From Tetracladium setigerum (Eukaryota; Ascomycota; Leotiomycetes; Helotiales), in assembly GCA_031472005.1 (NCBI GenBank), contig PZJY01000013.1, forward strand, positions 1,860,001-1,924,000: DNA of 64,000 nt, written 5' to 3'. The notes below the pieces were generated by a model. The model saw nothing but the letters and a program-made list of their open reading frames with translations, ran no database searches and was not told the origin of the DNA. Positions 10,950-22,129 of this stretch are shown one piece after another. Position 1 is the first letter of the stretch. Each line of letters starts with the position of its first letter. The translations under genes were made by a program, and so were the position numbers.

Positions 10950-12403
10950 TCATCTAAATGCCTGCCCCGAAATAATCCATGCCAAAACCTGGGCAAACGA
11001 GAAGTAAGCACCCACAGCTGCCGCAACATCCTGTTCAAATACATTAGTACTGCTTAAACTCTGTATCTCCCATCACTTACCGCCCATTTCATTGCTGTTT
11101 GTGTGGTTATAATTGTCCTCTCAAAGGTCGGAATCTGCACAAAAAGACTCAGGTGACAAGACCCCTGATTCGTAGCCGGATTACTCGTATCGCATGGCAA
11201 GTCCCGGTTAGGTGATGCAGAAATACTAAGTAGATAGTCATAAGCACTGACTTTGTTGCGGCCCTCTCGTCGTCGAAGATCAACATTGATTGACACAATT
11301 CCATTGGCGTTTACCAGATTCATTCTTGTGAAGCCGTTCTCGAAGGCTTCCTGCATACCGAGCATTGGATCGTAGACTGCTATCCAGAGGGTCGGGTTTG
11401 TAGTTCCTGAGTCGGTAAGTGCTTTTTTTGCGTTGTCTGGCCATGTGTCAGTACTTTTTTGAGGCCCTGAGGTAGAAACCCTACAGTTGAAGAATGTCTG
11501 GAGCGTCATCATGTATGTAGGGTTATTACAGAGTAGCCATGACTCTGACTTGAAGACCTTGTAGCGATAACTGACTCCGTTCCACTCGAAGTTTTCCATG
11601 ACTTGGTCATTGTTATACCTACAAGAGTTAGCTTATAATCCACTTGCTTAAAAGAGAGCCTACCACTGCTCTTGACAGTTACAGTCCGTCCTGTTTCCCA
11701 AGCTCTCCGGTGCCAGACTGGAACAAGCGGGTGCTGTCTCGTTATACCAGCCCAGGTAGCACTTTGAGCCGCTTCCCAGAAGATTTGCTTGCGAAGTCCA
11801 ATCGGTTCTCTGAAGGATAGCAATGGATGGGAACGGGACTCTCGCCTGAGTTTCATTCATTAGCCATGGATACTAGTCTAAGAATGCAATCCACATACAA
11901 CTGAATCTGCTGATGGCACCAAGACATCGGTTCTCAAGAGCGGATACCAATTAAAGCAGAAGGAGAGCCCCAGCAACGGTAGAATAACAAACACAAGCAG
12001 CACTGTGTATGCAATACTCGACTTGAAGGTCTGTTTAGGACCTAAGAGGGACCATCAGCGCACAGTAAATACATCAGGACAATCGGTAACTTACTCCTAG
12101 AGCGGGACTTCCGGTAGGAAGATATCAAAATACCCAGAAGTGCGTAAAAGACACCGGCACAAATACTTGTATCGCTATCTTCATGCCTTTTGTTGGCCAT
12201 GTTGATGCACAACCAAGCAGGATGCTGAAGATCAGGAGTGCAAGTAGGAACCATAGTGCTGTCGCGCGACTTGGCTGGCTGCCTGGTTGTTTTGTGATTA
12301 ATTTGTATAGTCTTGAAACTACTGCAGAGCATTTTTGAAGTATAGAGATTTTCTGTGGTGGTGGAGGAGGAGGAGGACGGTTAGGAGGGTGTTGAGCCTG
12401 CAT
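10950..12403 (-). CDS. Uncharacterised membrane protein with proline-rich N-terminus and glycosylated ectodomain
   Basis: I do not recognise the family. Exons on the minus strand: 12095-12403, 11899-12041, 11664-11845, 11081-11618 and 10950-11030, joined by four GT-AG introns of 45-53 nt. The product has a Pro-run (about residues 6-16), a first TM (LWFLLALLIFSILLGCAS), a second (CAGVFYALLGILISSY), a third (AYTVLLVFVILPLLGLSF), an ectodomain of ~220 residues with conserved-looking Cys (CYLGWYNETAPAC, CNCQEQW) and N-glycosylation sequons, and a last TM encoded mainly by the final exon (VGAYFSFAQVLAWII). A frame change is needed between TM1 and TM2. One extra base in TTTT 12188-12191 supplies it and makes the model exactly 418 codons. 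The topology suggests a plasma-membrane or endomembrane protein; no function is inferred. Confidence 0.7.
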
Positions 12404-13492
12404 AGCGCGAAGAAGGTGATCTTTGGCGATGTTTATATTTCCTCAAGCTAAACCTAGTGGTAACTTTTGGAGAATATAGCAAGCATAATGATGAATATAA
12501 AACACGATGAGATCTGTCCTCCAACCCTTCAAATTTCTAGCTCAAGAAGCGTGCAATGAGACCTCCTTTCTCCCCCGATGCCACATGCGACGCACACCAA
12601 CACAGCTTATCATATTTTAAAAGTGGCTCATTAATTGCCAAACAATATCACTGCTGCTTACCTATCGAATCAAGTTTCATTCCAGGACACACACCCTGTC
12701 CAATTTTAGCCTTATTCTCTCAAACAAGACATTATTGTGAGGTACAAACTGGTTGCCAAGAAACGCCTGCAGGCTGCAGCTTGTTTCAAGGAATATTCCA
12801 CAGCCCGTAGAGCTCGAGAATTCAAGCGGTGGGTTATTAATTGTATCTCAACAAGAAAACTCTCGGGGACTTTTAACGAATCTCTGCTGGCTGCACACCT
12901 CAAATATACAGACACATAACCGGCACGTTTCACGAAAACTTGGTGGCTGTTTCGACAGCCTCACTCTCACCACTGCCTGCATTGTCACTATCAAAATACA
13001 CGGGATGATATATTCTTAGCAAAAAGACGTTGACGCTTTTAGCGACCGCCCCACATTCGGGCGATCGCCTTTCTCCCCTATTCTAGAAGCGCTAAGGGAT
13101 TCTATACTAATAAAATTGGTACAGTATTATGTATGCAACAGATAAGTATTGCGACTCCGAAGCACGTTTCGGGGGTATCTGCTGGTGTCGTGTGGTAGGA
13201 CAAGGCTTGTGGCACAGCAGAGCTGAGCAGTTGCTTCATGGGTGAAGTTTGGTCGGGTGGTATGCGAACCAATTTAAGAAGGAAGATGGATAACTTTTGG
13301 GTGGGCTGCGGCCACCTCAATCTTGGAAGTGTTAAAGTTAGATGTTCAGGGGGGCTTTATTTCATCTCCTAAAGTATGTCTTTCTCATTTTTATTCTTCA
13401 CACTTTTGTTTACTTAATCTACCGTCATTCATCATACAAGCATATATTCTCAACTCCGAAATCAGCCATCTCTTTAATCTCAATCACGAACA
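12404..13492. other. Intergenic region between divergent genes
   Basis: Over 1 kb separates the membrane-protein start (minus) from the secreted-protein start (plus). Open frames present are short and without family resemblance. The segment just before 13493 is C/T-rich, as in many fungal promoters. No repeat or RNA gene is recognised. Confidence 0.45.
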
Positions 13493-14124
13493 ATGGTTTT
13501 GAATCACCTCTCCACCGCTCTACTCGCTCTCCTCGTTCTCCTTCTCCCCTTATCCACCCTCGCACAATCAATCTACATCGATCGCGTTCCCAACTACACA
13601 GCTCTCGCCTGCTGCGCCCAAGCTCCTCTCAGCGCTATCATCCGCGGCATGGTCGAAAAATGCGGAGATAACAATGCCCTTACTTCCTACGCATGTTTCT
13701 GCACTTCCAGCTCCAGCTACGTGAGCTCACGGATATCGAGTCTTGCGTACAAGGCGTGTGACAATAATGGAACGCAGGCGGACCAAGCGATAGATGTATT
13801 TAACAGTTATTGTCAAGTTGGGACAGTGACGAAGCAGGCGACTATTACAAGTAAGTCAAGTACCGGATTGGGGGATGGAAAGGTTGAAGTGAATGCTACT
13901 GATGGTGAGGTGTAGAAGTTACGACGGCTGCTGTTTGTACTGGATCATCGAGTCCAACAAATACAGCACGACCAGCTGGGGCTGCAACTAGTGCTTCTGC
14001 AACTGCTGCTCCGCCAGCAAGCACAAGTACAAGTACAGCAAGTTATGTCAGAAATTTGAGCTCCGAGGAAGTCATGCTGCGTGCTTTTGGTTTGGTTGTT
14101 GTCGTGGGGTACGCGTACTTATAA
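13493..14124 (+). CDS. Small secreted, Cys-rich, probably GPI-anchored protein (CFEM-like)
   Basis: Exons 13493-13850 and 13916-14124 give 188 residues; the intron is GT-AG, 65 nt. The N-terminus is a clear signal peptide (basic start, then LLALLVLLLPLSTLAQS). The mature part has seven cysteines in the order CC, C, CFC, C, C within ~70 residues. This is reminiscent of CFEM domains, although the spacing is not canonical and the adjacent CC pair is unusual. A Ser/Thr/Ala-rich linker (about residues 130-165) and a hydrophobic C-terminus (MLRAFGLVVVVGYAYL) fit GPI anchoring to the membrane or wall. The CFEM assignment is an inference from Cys pattern only. CFEM proteins bind heme/iron or act in wall stability and host interaction. 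Confidence 0.7.
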
Positions 14125-15074
14125 GGACGTGTTGTTTATTGTATCAACCCGTGCTGTGGCAATGCAGCTCCTTTTAGGGCGAGTGTTTGGGAATATTACA
14201 TATATTAGGTCTGTTAGTTCTCTCGGATCCAAGTCTTGTGAAGGAAAACAGTGTGGGAAGTAGAAGGAGGATTGGAATGCAGCATGTATCATTTTGTTCG
14301 TATAGTTGTTACTAATAGTATCACATATAGTATGAGATCCTGTCTTTATATTGCCTCGAATTTCTCTGGCATTATATTAAAATAAACATTAGGAATTATT
14401 TAAAGGCCCTGATACTATTACCCTTTCATGTATAGTATTCTTGAGAAGCTCATTATAATATCTTACCTTAATATCTTACTATACGATACTATGTAATCCA
14501 ATCCACTCTAGATTAGTTGATTATTTTGTGAACACGCTAGAGGGGTGTTAAGATGTTAGTTTTTAAGACGGAGAAAAGCAAGAAATGAGGACATTAAGTC
14601 TGAAAAGGCTGCGAAAGTTCCGCAAGTTTCGAACTTATCTTCTTGTCTTGGGGACCCGATCGATAGGAGACTTGTCTACGGGAAATATCTAGAAAATCAA
14701 ACGAGCATATTCTTTGTCATAGCATTCAGGGTAAGCACCAATTACTGAACTAACTTCCTGTGAAAATCTTAATTGTCATTACGCAAACAGACCCAGCTAC
14801 TAGGTGCTCTCTTTCGCTCCTCTCCCTCAATAGTCTTTCATAACGTTTTGAAATTACAAGGAGAAAGCTTTCCTCCAACCACCATTTCTACAACATGAAG
14901 AATCCTAATGATATCCTCAACAATATGATAAAAGAGAGAAGAAAGATGTCGCCAAAGAGAACAAAGTAATCCATCCGTGGTAGGCAATGGCGTGGTAGGC
15001 TTTTGAAAACCAGTTATGAGCGTCTGAATTAATTCCTTCATCCGTACCAGACTTTCATCGGTTTTTTGAAAAGT
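14125..15074. other. Intergenic, AT-rich in part
   Basis: The 3' flanks of the CFEM-like gene and the convergent 709-aa gene. The stretch 14280-14560 is AT-rich with ATAC/ATTA-rich sequence resembling decayed repeat. No coding frame is supported. Confidence 0.45.
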
Positions 15075-17304
15075 TTAGAATTTGTCAGACAAATGCAAAC
15101 TTGATGAAGACGCTAGGAAGCCAAGTCTCGGAGGTGATACAGACAAGCTTGAGGAACTTGAGCTATAGATAGTGTTCAAATTTGATCCCGTTTTTGAAGG
15201 CGAAGCATTTTCTGCAAGTGCGTAGGTATCGTTGCAGACATTATTGTAAGCGGTAATGGCTTCGTCCCGCAACCTGAGCAAATTGGCAAATTGCTTAAGA
15301 AAATGGTCCTTCTTTTCCACGGTGTCAAAGTCAACGTAAACGTACTGGCAGTCAATCAACTCGACCGTGTTATTTTTGCCAAAAGAAGGATGACGCGGCT
15401 GACCGAAGACGCAGAGATTCCAGTCATTTATCTTGTCCACATTCGCAGACAACTTTCGTGCTTGGAATTTTTTATTCTGTCGCTGAATTACCACTCTGGT
15501 GCAGTTCGCGCGTGCGACATTGCAGCGACAGGCTTTTACGTCAACATCGAGCCCTACGTCCACTATTTGGTCAGTGGAAATATAATGACTTCCTTGAGTT
15601 GCTTACATTCAATCTGTACCATGGTCGACATGCCGCCGCTCTTCGAAAATATCATGAGGCAAGGAGTTGGCGGTAGACTTGCAAACAGGGTAGTGCTTCT
15701 GGGAGTGTGGTCTTGCTGTTCTATGGTTATACTCGACGCAGCTTGTTTTCTCAAGATCGTATCGGCGATGGTTGAGGTGCGAGAAGAGAAGGATTTTAGA
15801 GACCCAGATGACGGATCGGAACCGATGGTGCTCTCACTATCTTGCGCTCGATTTTTGGGCCGCAAAGGTTTCCAGTGCCAAAGTTGAATCCTAGACTTGT
15901 CTTTGAGCGTCTTCCCTCGAAGCATGTTGGTGGACTGATGTATCAGCCATGATTCTCTGTCATCAAATACCACTTGGTACCCTGTTATTGCGCGCTGAAG
16001 TTGCAGGACATGGCTTTGCTCTCTCATCGAATAAATGGTTTGTCCAGTCAAATTCCCGCGGCAAACGCCCATTATAAATGGCAGGATAGACGACCGCCTT
16101 GAGTTTGTTGCTGAAGGAGTTTGGTTGATGGTGTAGAAGGGTATGAGGCGATCTACATGAGGATTGAAATATTCGTCCACGAAAGGATTTGACTGATTTG
16201 TGCTTTCGGATGGCCTCCGATTGACAATTCTAAACCCCAAGTGACCTCGACGAAACAACACAAAACTCTCGCTTTCAGCATTTGGTGTGGTGATTCTCAA
16301 AAGCTCTTCTTCATCGTCTTCTGCTTCGTCTTGTCTTGGTGTCTGTGCTTGAGCATTGGGTGGCCAAATTCGAAAACATGACTCGTCCAATCCTCTCATA
16401 TCTGATTCTAGGACAACGATTTGGCTTGGTCGCCGGTGCTCCATGACAAGTTTTTGTTCGATTCCAGCTATAGTCCATTTGAAGAGAGAAGTAATCAAAG
16501 CTGTCTGATAATCTTCACATTTCTTGATCTCTATCAAGATCCACTGAGTTTTTAGAAGATTTACACGCCTCTCGACTATCTTACTATGCAGAAGAGCCTC
16601 TGATGTCGTTTGAGAAGCTTCCAGGAAGTATTTGGATAACAAATCGAATCGCTGATGCATTGGGAGAGCGTTAAAGCTGGTAAATCCAGGTGGAGTGTTT
16701 TCCCTCATGGCAAGTTGAAACTTGACGCCGATCCATTCGTAAAGAGGAGGGAGCTGGTTGGGAAGAGGGAGATGATATCTCATCATAGCCACGATCTCCT
16801 CAATAGCTTCAGACTGAGTGGAAGAGACCCCTAATTTGATGGGCTCCATTGCAAGATGAATCTTTTGCATATGGAAGCAGATTCGCCTTCGAAGTTCGTC
16901 GACCTTGGGCCTCGTGGTACTTGCCCAGTGAAAGTTCTGAACAAAGCCCGCGCGATCTCGTTGTAGATTCACGAAGCTTTGGTGCTGCAAGATTTCCTCA
17001 CACTCATGCAGAGTCTCAAAAAAGTCGCCTATCAACCCCTTGAGATCATCAACGGGTCGCTGGTCTGGGAAGCTCTCATCAAAACTCTCGCTCAACAATT
17101 TCAGGTTTCGATGTAGATCTCCAATATCCGTCTCGAGCTGCTTGTAGTGAATATCTAGAACAGGATCGCAATTAGAAAATGGCCATAGCTTCTGGTAAAA
17201 GAGTACCTACCAGCGGCATTTTTCTTATCAAAGCAATGGTCCAAGAGCCATCGGCAGGCTTTGATCCCAGCTTTGATATCAGCAGGCGAGAAACCGAACG
17301 ACAT
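15075..17304 (-). CDS. Uncharacterised 709-aa protein with an NLR-type N-terminal segment
   Basis: Exons on the minus strand: 17211-17304, 15607-17154 and 15075-15562; introns of 56 and 44 nt, both GT-AG, and the model closes to 710 codons. The start (MSFGFSPADIKAGIKACRWL) resembles the first residues of the helical N-terminal domains that head many fungal NLR-like proteins. No NACHT or NB-ARC domain follows; there is no P-loop. The middle is mainly helical, with an acidic patch (DEAEDDEEELL, about residue 290) and a low-complexity Ser-rich stretch around residue 460. The C-terminal ~160 residues contain a basic region and end in a Ser-run. It could be a stand-alone signalling or decoy protein related to allorecognition receptors. 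The function is unknown. Confidence 0.65.
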
Positions 17305-17849
17305 TTTCACGTCGCTTGGGTCCGCGAGGACGTCTAGATCTTTGGGGTCTCGAATCAAATGCTTTCAGTTCTCGCTTTCCATCAATTGGATATTGAACCC
17401 GTTCATCGAGCTCAATGAGGTACTGTCACTTTCATGGTTGTTGTTCGAAGTTGGGCTCGCTCCTGACTTAAGCATCCAGCCTGACTGTTGACGAACTGCG
17501 AAACATTGGTAACATTCATAGTTTTAAGGGGCGTTGGCGATTTTCAGCTCGAAATGTTCAGCCCTCCAACCAGGATGATGGCCACATCATCACCAAGACT
17601 CTACAGCCTCATTCTCGAATCTGCCCCACGAACTCTCCAATAGAAAAGAGGAACCTCATGCGACCTATCATCTGGACAAGCCCAGGATCAATAGTTCATG
17701 TTGCACAACACACCCTCCGCCCCATCGTAGCGCCCAAGATTGAGACATGTAGCAAACCCATAATGAACTATATAGCCCGATCAAAGAATGAAATAAACTG
17801 AAATGGGTCAAACACACATTCGTAGAAGCAACTCAAACGCTCATCAAAA
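17305..17849. promoter_or_regulatory. Divergent intergenic region, 709-aa gene / permease
   Basis: About 545 bp between the start of the minus-strand 709-aa gene and the permease ATG. It must carry both promoters. The permease side contains CTATATAGCC near 17768, a possible TATA-like element ~75 bp before the start. No binding site for a nitrogen or sulfur regulator can be asserted by eye. Confidence 0.35.
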
Positions 17850-19896
17850 ATGGCAGAGTTTGATCCAGAAGACTATGATATTGCACTTGCTGCACCCGAT
17901 CAGACCCATCAGCGCGTCGACGAGGCTCCAGCCCTACAGCAGCGAATTGGTTCATTCACGGTCGTGTGCCTTGTCTTGAATCGAGTTATAGGTCAGAAGA
18001 ACAACTTCCAAGCGCTTGTACCACATTTAATCACATCTAGCTAACAAGTATTGCAGGTTCTGGCATCTTCGTTACGCCAGTCAACGTACTCAATGGCACT
18101 GGTAGTATTGGGATCGCCATCATATTTTGGACTTTGGGGGGTATTATTGCCGCATTTGGGCTCTTGGTTTGGCTTGAACTCGGCCTCTCGATACCTTTTC
18201 AAGATGTTCAGGTATTCCCTAAGGTATGGGAACGAAGGAGCGTTCCAAGAAGTGGGGGAGAAAAGAACTATGTAAGTACTCTTTTTGTTAGCTTTTGTTT
18301 GATTGGAGCTTCATGCTGGCAATCGTTGGTCGGATACCAGCTCACTTCGCTCACTGGCTTCTGCCACTGCAAAAAGCTGTAAAAAAACAGTATCCAATAT
18401 GGAAAACATGCCACAGCCACCAGGGACTGACTTTAAAAACAGCTCGAATACATCTATGCAAGCTCAAGGAACGGCAAACCTAGATTCCTCGCGACTTGTG
18501 TCTATGGCATAGCCTTCCTCGCTCTTGGAAATCTCTCCGGCAACGCAATGGCGTTTGGAACTTACGTTATGACTGCTGCTGGAGCTACCAAGAAAGTTGA
18601 TGAAAATGGGGTTGTCGTTCTTCCCAAAGGAAAGATCATCGCTGTGGCAATATCTGGAACGACAATTGCAGTATTCCTTCATATGTTCTCTCGGAGGGGA
18701 GGCATCTTCATCAACAACTTCTTTGCCATTCTCAAAGTAGTACTAATACTCTCAATGATCCTGATGGGTTTACTACAAGGCTGGGGTGTCAAGATTGGCA
18801 GCGGGCCTTCTGACACCGACAACAAAAATTATGCCCCTAGCAGTTCGATGAAGCCTATTCCTGGAAATGATGGCAACGTTGCCGATTATTCTACCGCCTT
18901 TCTCTATGTGATGTATTCATACGTCGGATTCGAGCAGCCTTTTTATGTCCTGAGCGAAGTAAAACGACCGAGGAAGGTATTTCCACGGTATACGTTGCTC
19001 GCGGTCTTCATCTCAACCGTTCTCTATGTCCTGATGAACGTCGCCTACTTCTGCGTCGTCCCAAAGTCGGAAAATGGAAAATACCTGAAGGGGCCGGACA
19101 TGGCCACTGTCTTCTTTCAGAATCTCTTCAAAAATGACACGGCTGAAAGGGTCATGGCAGCAGTGATCGCTTTCTCTATTCTGGGAAACATCGTCGTCAT
19201 GACCTTCACAGCTTGCAGGGTAAAACAGGAAATCGCAAAAGAAGGCATCCTACCCTTCTCACTCTTCTTTGCTACTGGAAGAACGACCATTTCCGCCTGG
19301 ATCTATCGACGGTGGCACCCTCTTTCACCAGGTGAAGATCCCCCGAGCAGGAGAAAACGCCAATGGCCACGCTCGGTCTGCACTGGCTCAGCTGTGTGAT
19401 TCTGATAGGCCTCACCTCCTGGCTCACACCAGACAACGCCTACTTAGTTTTGATCAGTCTGTACTGCTTTGCCATCATTCTACTCAACGGTTTCCTCGTG
19501 TCCGGGGGCTTGCTGTTCTTGAAACTGCGACCCTCGAGACAATGGCGTTCGATCGCCAACATTAAATTCTGGACAGATCCGTTCCACGTCATTATCTACT
19601 TCGTAGTCTATGGCTTTCTGCTCTTCTCCGCCTTCAAGAAGCCAGCCTACCAATTTAGCAAGCTTCTATGGTGGATCGTGCCGTCCGTTGGACTGTCGGT
19701 GCTAGTTTGGGGCTTCATTTGGTGGTTGGGCCTTAAATTGGTCATGTTGGTACGGCGGAAGGACCTGGTCGTCAACCGAGTCACCCTGGTGGTGCCTGAT
19801 CCTGGTGTTCCGGGGCAGTATCTACAAAAGTCAGAAGTCATTCGACATGAATGGCACGCGAAAGATGCTTCGCGCAGGAACAGCTTCAGCGAATAA
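17850..19896 (+). CDS. APC-family amino-acid permease (methionine/L-type permease-like); one-base frameshift in the sequence
   Basis: A plasma-membrane amino-acid/proton symporter of the APC superfamily, most like fungal MUP-type methionine permeases. Exons: 17850-17991, 18057-18271, 18443-19896; introns are 65 and 171 nt. The first TM carries the unwound substrate-site motif, read across intron 1 (RVIGSGIFVTP). GEKNYLEYIYA is read across intron 2. Then come FGTYVMTAAGA, YVGFEQPFYVLSEVKRPRK (the conserved loop after TM6), EGILPFSLFFA and further TMs, about twelve in all. The frame breaks in the loop before TM9 at CCCCC 19340-19344. One extra C gives PEQEKTPMATLGLHWL, the family sequence, and a total of 604 codons. 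The 171-nt second intron is long for this window. Confidence 0.88.
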
Positions 19897-20364
19897 GGAG
19901 CGGCGTGGTGATTTCTGAAATTGGAAATTCTGACTGAATACAGAGCATGATGTATATCTCAAACAAGTGTAAATTAATACTTCCGAAATCGAAACCAAGG
20001 AGCTGAATGTACCCACAAGTGAGGAAAGATACCATGCTCTCCCTTTACCTAATAACAATCGAGCTCTTGAATAAACAAGGAAACATTTCTGAATTCACAA
20101 GAGTTACTCGGCCCAAGATCACGACTACTCTTGAAGATTTTTACTCTTAGGACCGTACGTAATCCAAAGACTTGGTTCGCATGCTGAGCTGAGGGCTCTG
20201 GATAGGTTGCTAAAGGAGATGTTTGATTTGCAGGCAGGTGGGTAGGATAGGTAAATGAGAGATATCTGCCTTTATAAGCTATAATCGTAACTTAATATAC
20301 TAGGGACGCGAATATATATTCTTATATTGCTTTTTATTTTTTTATATTGCTTTAAGAATAATAT

Positions 20365-20663
20365 TGTAACGGCACTGTTCACCGGTACGATCACGTAATC
20401 AAAGCAGGGATGTATGGTGATATATGCTAGTGAATGATGATCGGTCGTAACAATAGGCTCTAATACTAAGAAAAGAAGAAAACTACCGATCAATAAGTGG
20501 CTAGAGGCCGGGCTATATACATGTCCGTAACAAGGCCGTAAGGCATCCGTAACTTCCAGGCCATCAAGTGCTCCTGCTTGTGCATCGGGACTAGTCCGCA
20601 ACTGGCCCGGTACTGGTGCGATCCTGGTGGTCACGTGTGGGTCATGTGTTGATGGTCATCACA
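20365..20663 (-). repeat. Solo LTR (299 bp) with 5-bp target duplication
   Basis: Read on the minus strand it begins TGTGATGACC and ends CCGTTACA, that is TG...CA borders. It is flanked on both sides by AATAT (20360-20364 and 20664-20668), a 5-bp target-site duplication. Inside, a TATA-like GTATATAGCCCGG precedes a T/C-rich stretch, consistent with U3-R of an LTR retrotransposon. A second copy of the same 299-bp length lies in opposite orientation at 20843-21141. No retrotransposon internal region is attached, so this is a solo LTR left by recombination between the two LTRs of an element. Confidence 0.82.
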
Positions 20664-20668
20664 AATAT

Positions 20669-20842
20669 AAAAATAAATTAATATAAGATTTATAAGTTAA
20701 TTATTAATTTTAAGTAATATAAGAAAATAAAAGTAATATATAAGCTTTTTAACTCTTTATATTTGTATAATCTCTTACTTTTATATTACTTTAATATAAT
20801 TATAATATATAAAATAATTAATATAATAATTATAAAGAGAAT
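20669..20842. repeat. AT-rich spacer between inverted LTRs
   Basis: Nearly pure A/T (TATATAAG, AATATAAT and similar words), with no open frame. It resembles the AT-rich islands left by RIP or by insertion into an AT-rich isochore. Similar words recur at 20300-20360 and 21385-21425, so the LTRs may have inserted into an already AT-rich tract. Confidence 0.6.
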
Positions 20843-21141
20843 TGTGATGACCATCAACACATGACCCACACGTGACCAACAGGATCGCACCAGTACAGGG
20901 CCAGTTACGGACTAGTCCCGATGCATAAGTATAAACACTTAATAGATTAGAAGTTACGGATGCCTTACGGCCTTGTTACGGATATGTATATAGCCCGGCC
21001 TCTAGCCACTTATTAATCAGTAGTTTTCTTCTTTTCTTAGTATCAGAGCTTATTATTACGATCGATCATCATTCACTAGCATATATCACTATATATCCCT
21101 GCTTTGATTACGTGATCGTACCGGTGAACAGTGCCGTTACA
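20843..21141 (+). repeat. Second LTR copy, inverted relative to the first, RIP-decayed
   Basis: Begins TGTGATGACC and ends CCGTTACA, 299 bp, aligned without gaps to the reverse complement of 20365-20663. I count 22 differences by eye. Seventeen are C:G in the left copy and T:A in this one, concentrated at CpA/TpG contexts; one goes the other way. This copy does not show matching 5-bp flanks (AGAAT before, GTCAC after), so it is either rearranged or the flank has mutated. Confidence 0.78.
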
Positions 21142-22129
21142 GTCACAAGAAATGGAAGTCGCATGACTAATGTTCAGCATCGAGCTGGCTGTCAGCGAGT
21201 CAGCACTCTGGATCCTGGTTCCTGAGCGCTCTTGGCACGTAGTGCCTGTATATAATCAAAGAGTGTCCCCCTGAATAGCAAGGGGACAAGAGCACAATTC
21301 ATCACCTTTTGTGAGGCCTTCACACAGCGTCACAAAGCTCTCACTAACACCACTTCACTGCTCGATACAAGTGCTCCTACAGTGCAATATATTCTTATAT
21401 TACTTTAATAATTATATAAAAAAGAATTAATAGAGGATCCTAAGTGAGATAATATATATAGATCTCTAAGTCTATATCGCTGGACTAAAGACCGGATGCG
21501 AAGAGATTTCAAGGAGATTTGAGAGGCTATGGCAGTTCAGCATATGTCGACAAGTCTTGAAATAGCAATCTAAGAACTAGGAAAATGATTTAGTGCGAAG
21601 GTTTTTGCACGTGAGCCGCAAATTGAAGAAATCGTCTGTTTCAAGCTCAACCGCGAGCAGGGTAACTACCTCACCAGGGAGGTTCGTGAGCGTTGGCATG
21701 ATAGTTGCCAAATGGCACGTTTCTCTAGGTTTAAGTCGAGAGCCACTTGCACAAAGCTAAGAGCTGACAGAGGATTTTGTACGGAGGTACAGAACGTGAC
21801 AATACCACGTGATAGAAATTTTACGCTTGGCAAGTCTCCAGCGTGCTTGGTCTTCCGCGCTTCCGCTGTGAGGATGGTAAATTCCCGTATTGTGGCAAAG
21901 TGTTGGTGCTTCTGTTGAACTCCTATGCAACGAATTGACACTATCTAAGTCAAACTTATACATGCTTCCTTCTTTATTTAGCCGCGGCGTGGTTACAGTA
22001 ATCACGGTGAGTCGTTTATCATCGCGAAAGCGGACCGGGTTAGCGTCTATCCGTGTCGGCGGCTATCTGTGCATAGCAACGTACTTTCAGCATCACTACC
22101 GCAATGTTTGACTTGTATTGAAGTTGGGC
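21142..22129. other. Intergenic with LTR-like debris
   Basis: 21160-21385 contains a TATA-like CTGTATATAATC and a short hairpin (GTCCCC...GGGGAC), ending in TG/CA-type sequence. It looks like a piece of another LTR, but I find no target duplication. The remainder up to the NACHT-ankyrin start has no supported gene. Confidence 0.4.

Noticed and set aside
14081..14263. Frame overlapping the end of the CFEM-like gene
   Set aside because: It is the +1 shadow of the Thr/Ser-rich tail and its 3' flank; the spliced tail explains the sequence.
21030..21060. A tRNA primer-binding site (TATCAGAGC) marking the end of an LTR at about 21045
   Set aside because: The similarity covers only nine bases, and the TG...CA ends plus the target duplication show that this position is inside the 299-bp LTR.
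21247..21300. Intrinsic-terminator-like hairpin GTCCCC...GGGGAC
   Set aside because: The organism is eukaryotic and the hairpin lies in LTR-like debris; no transcription role can be supported.
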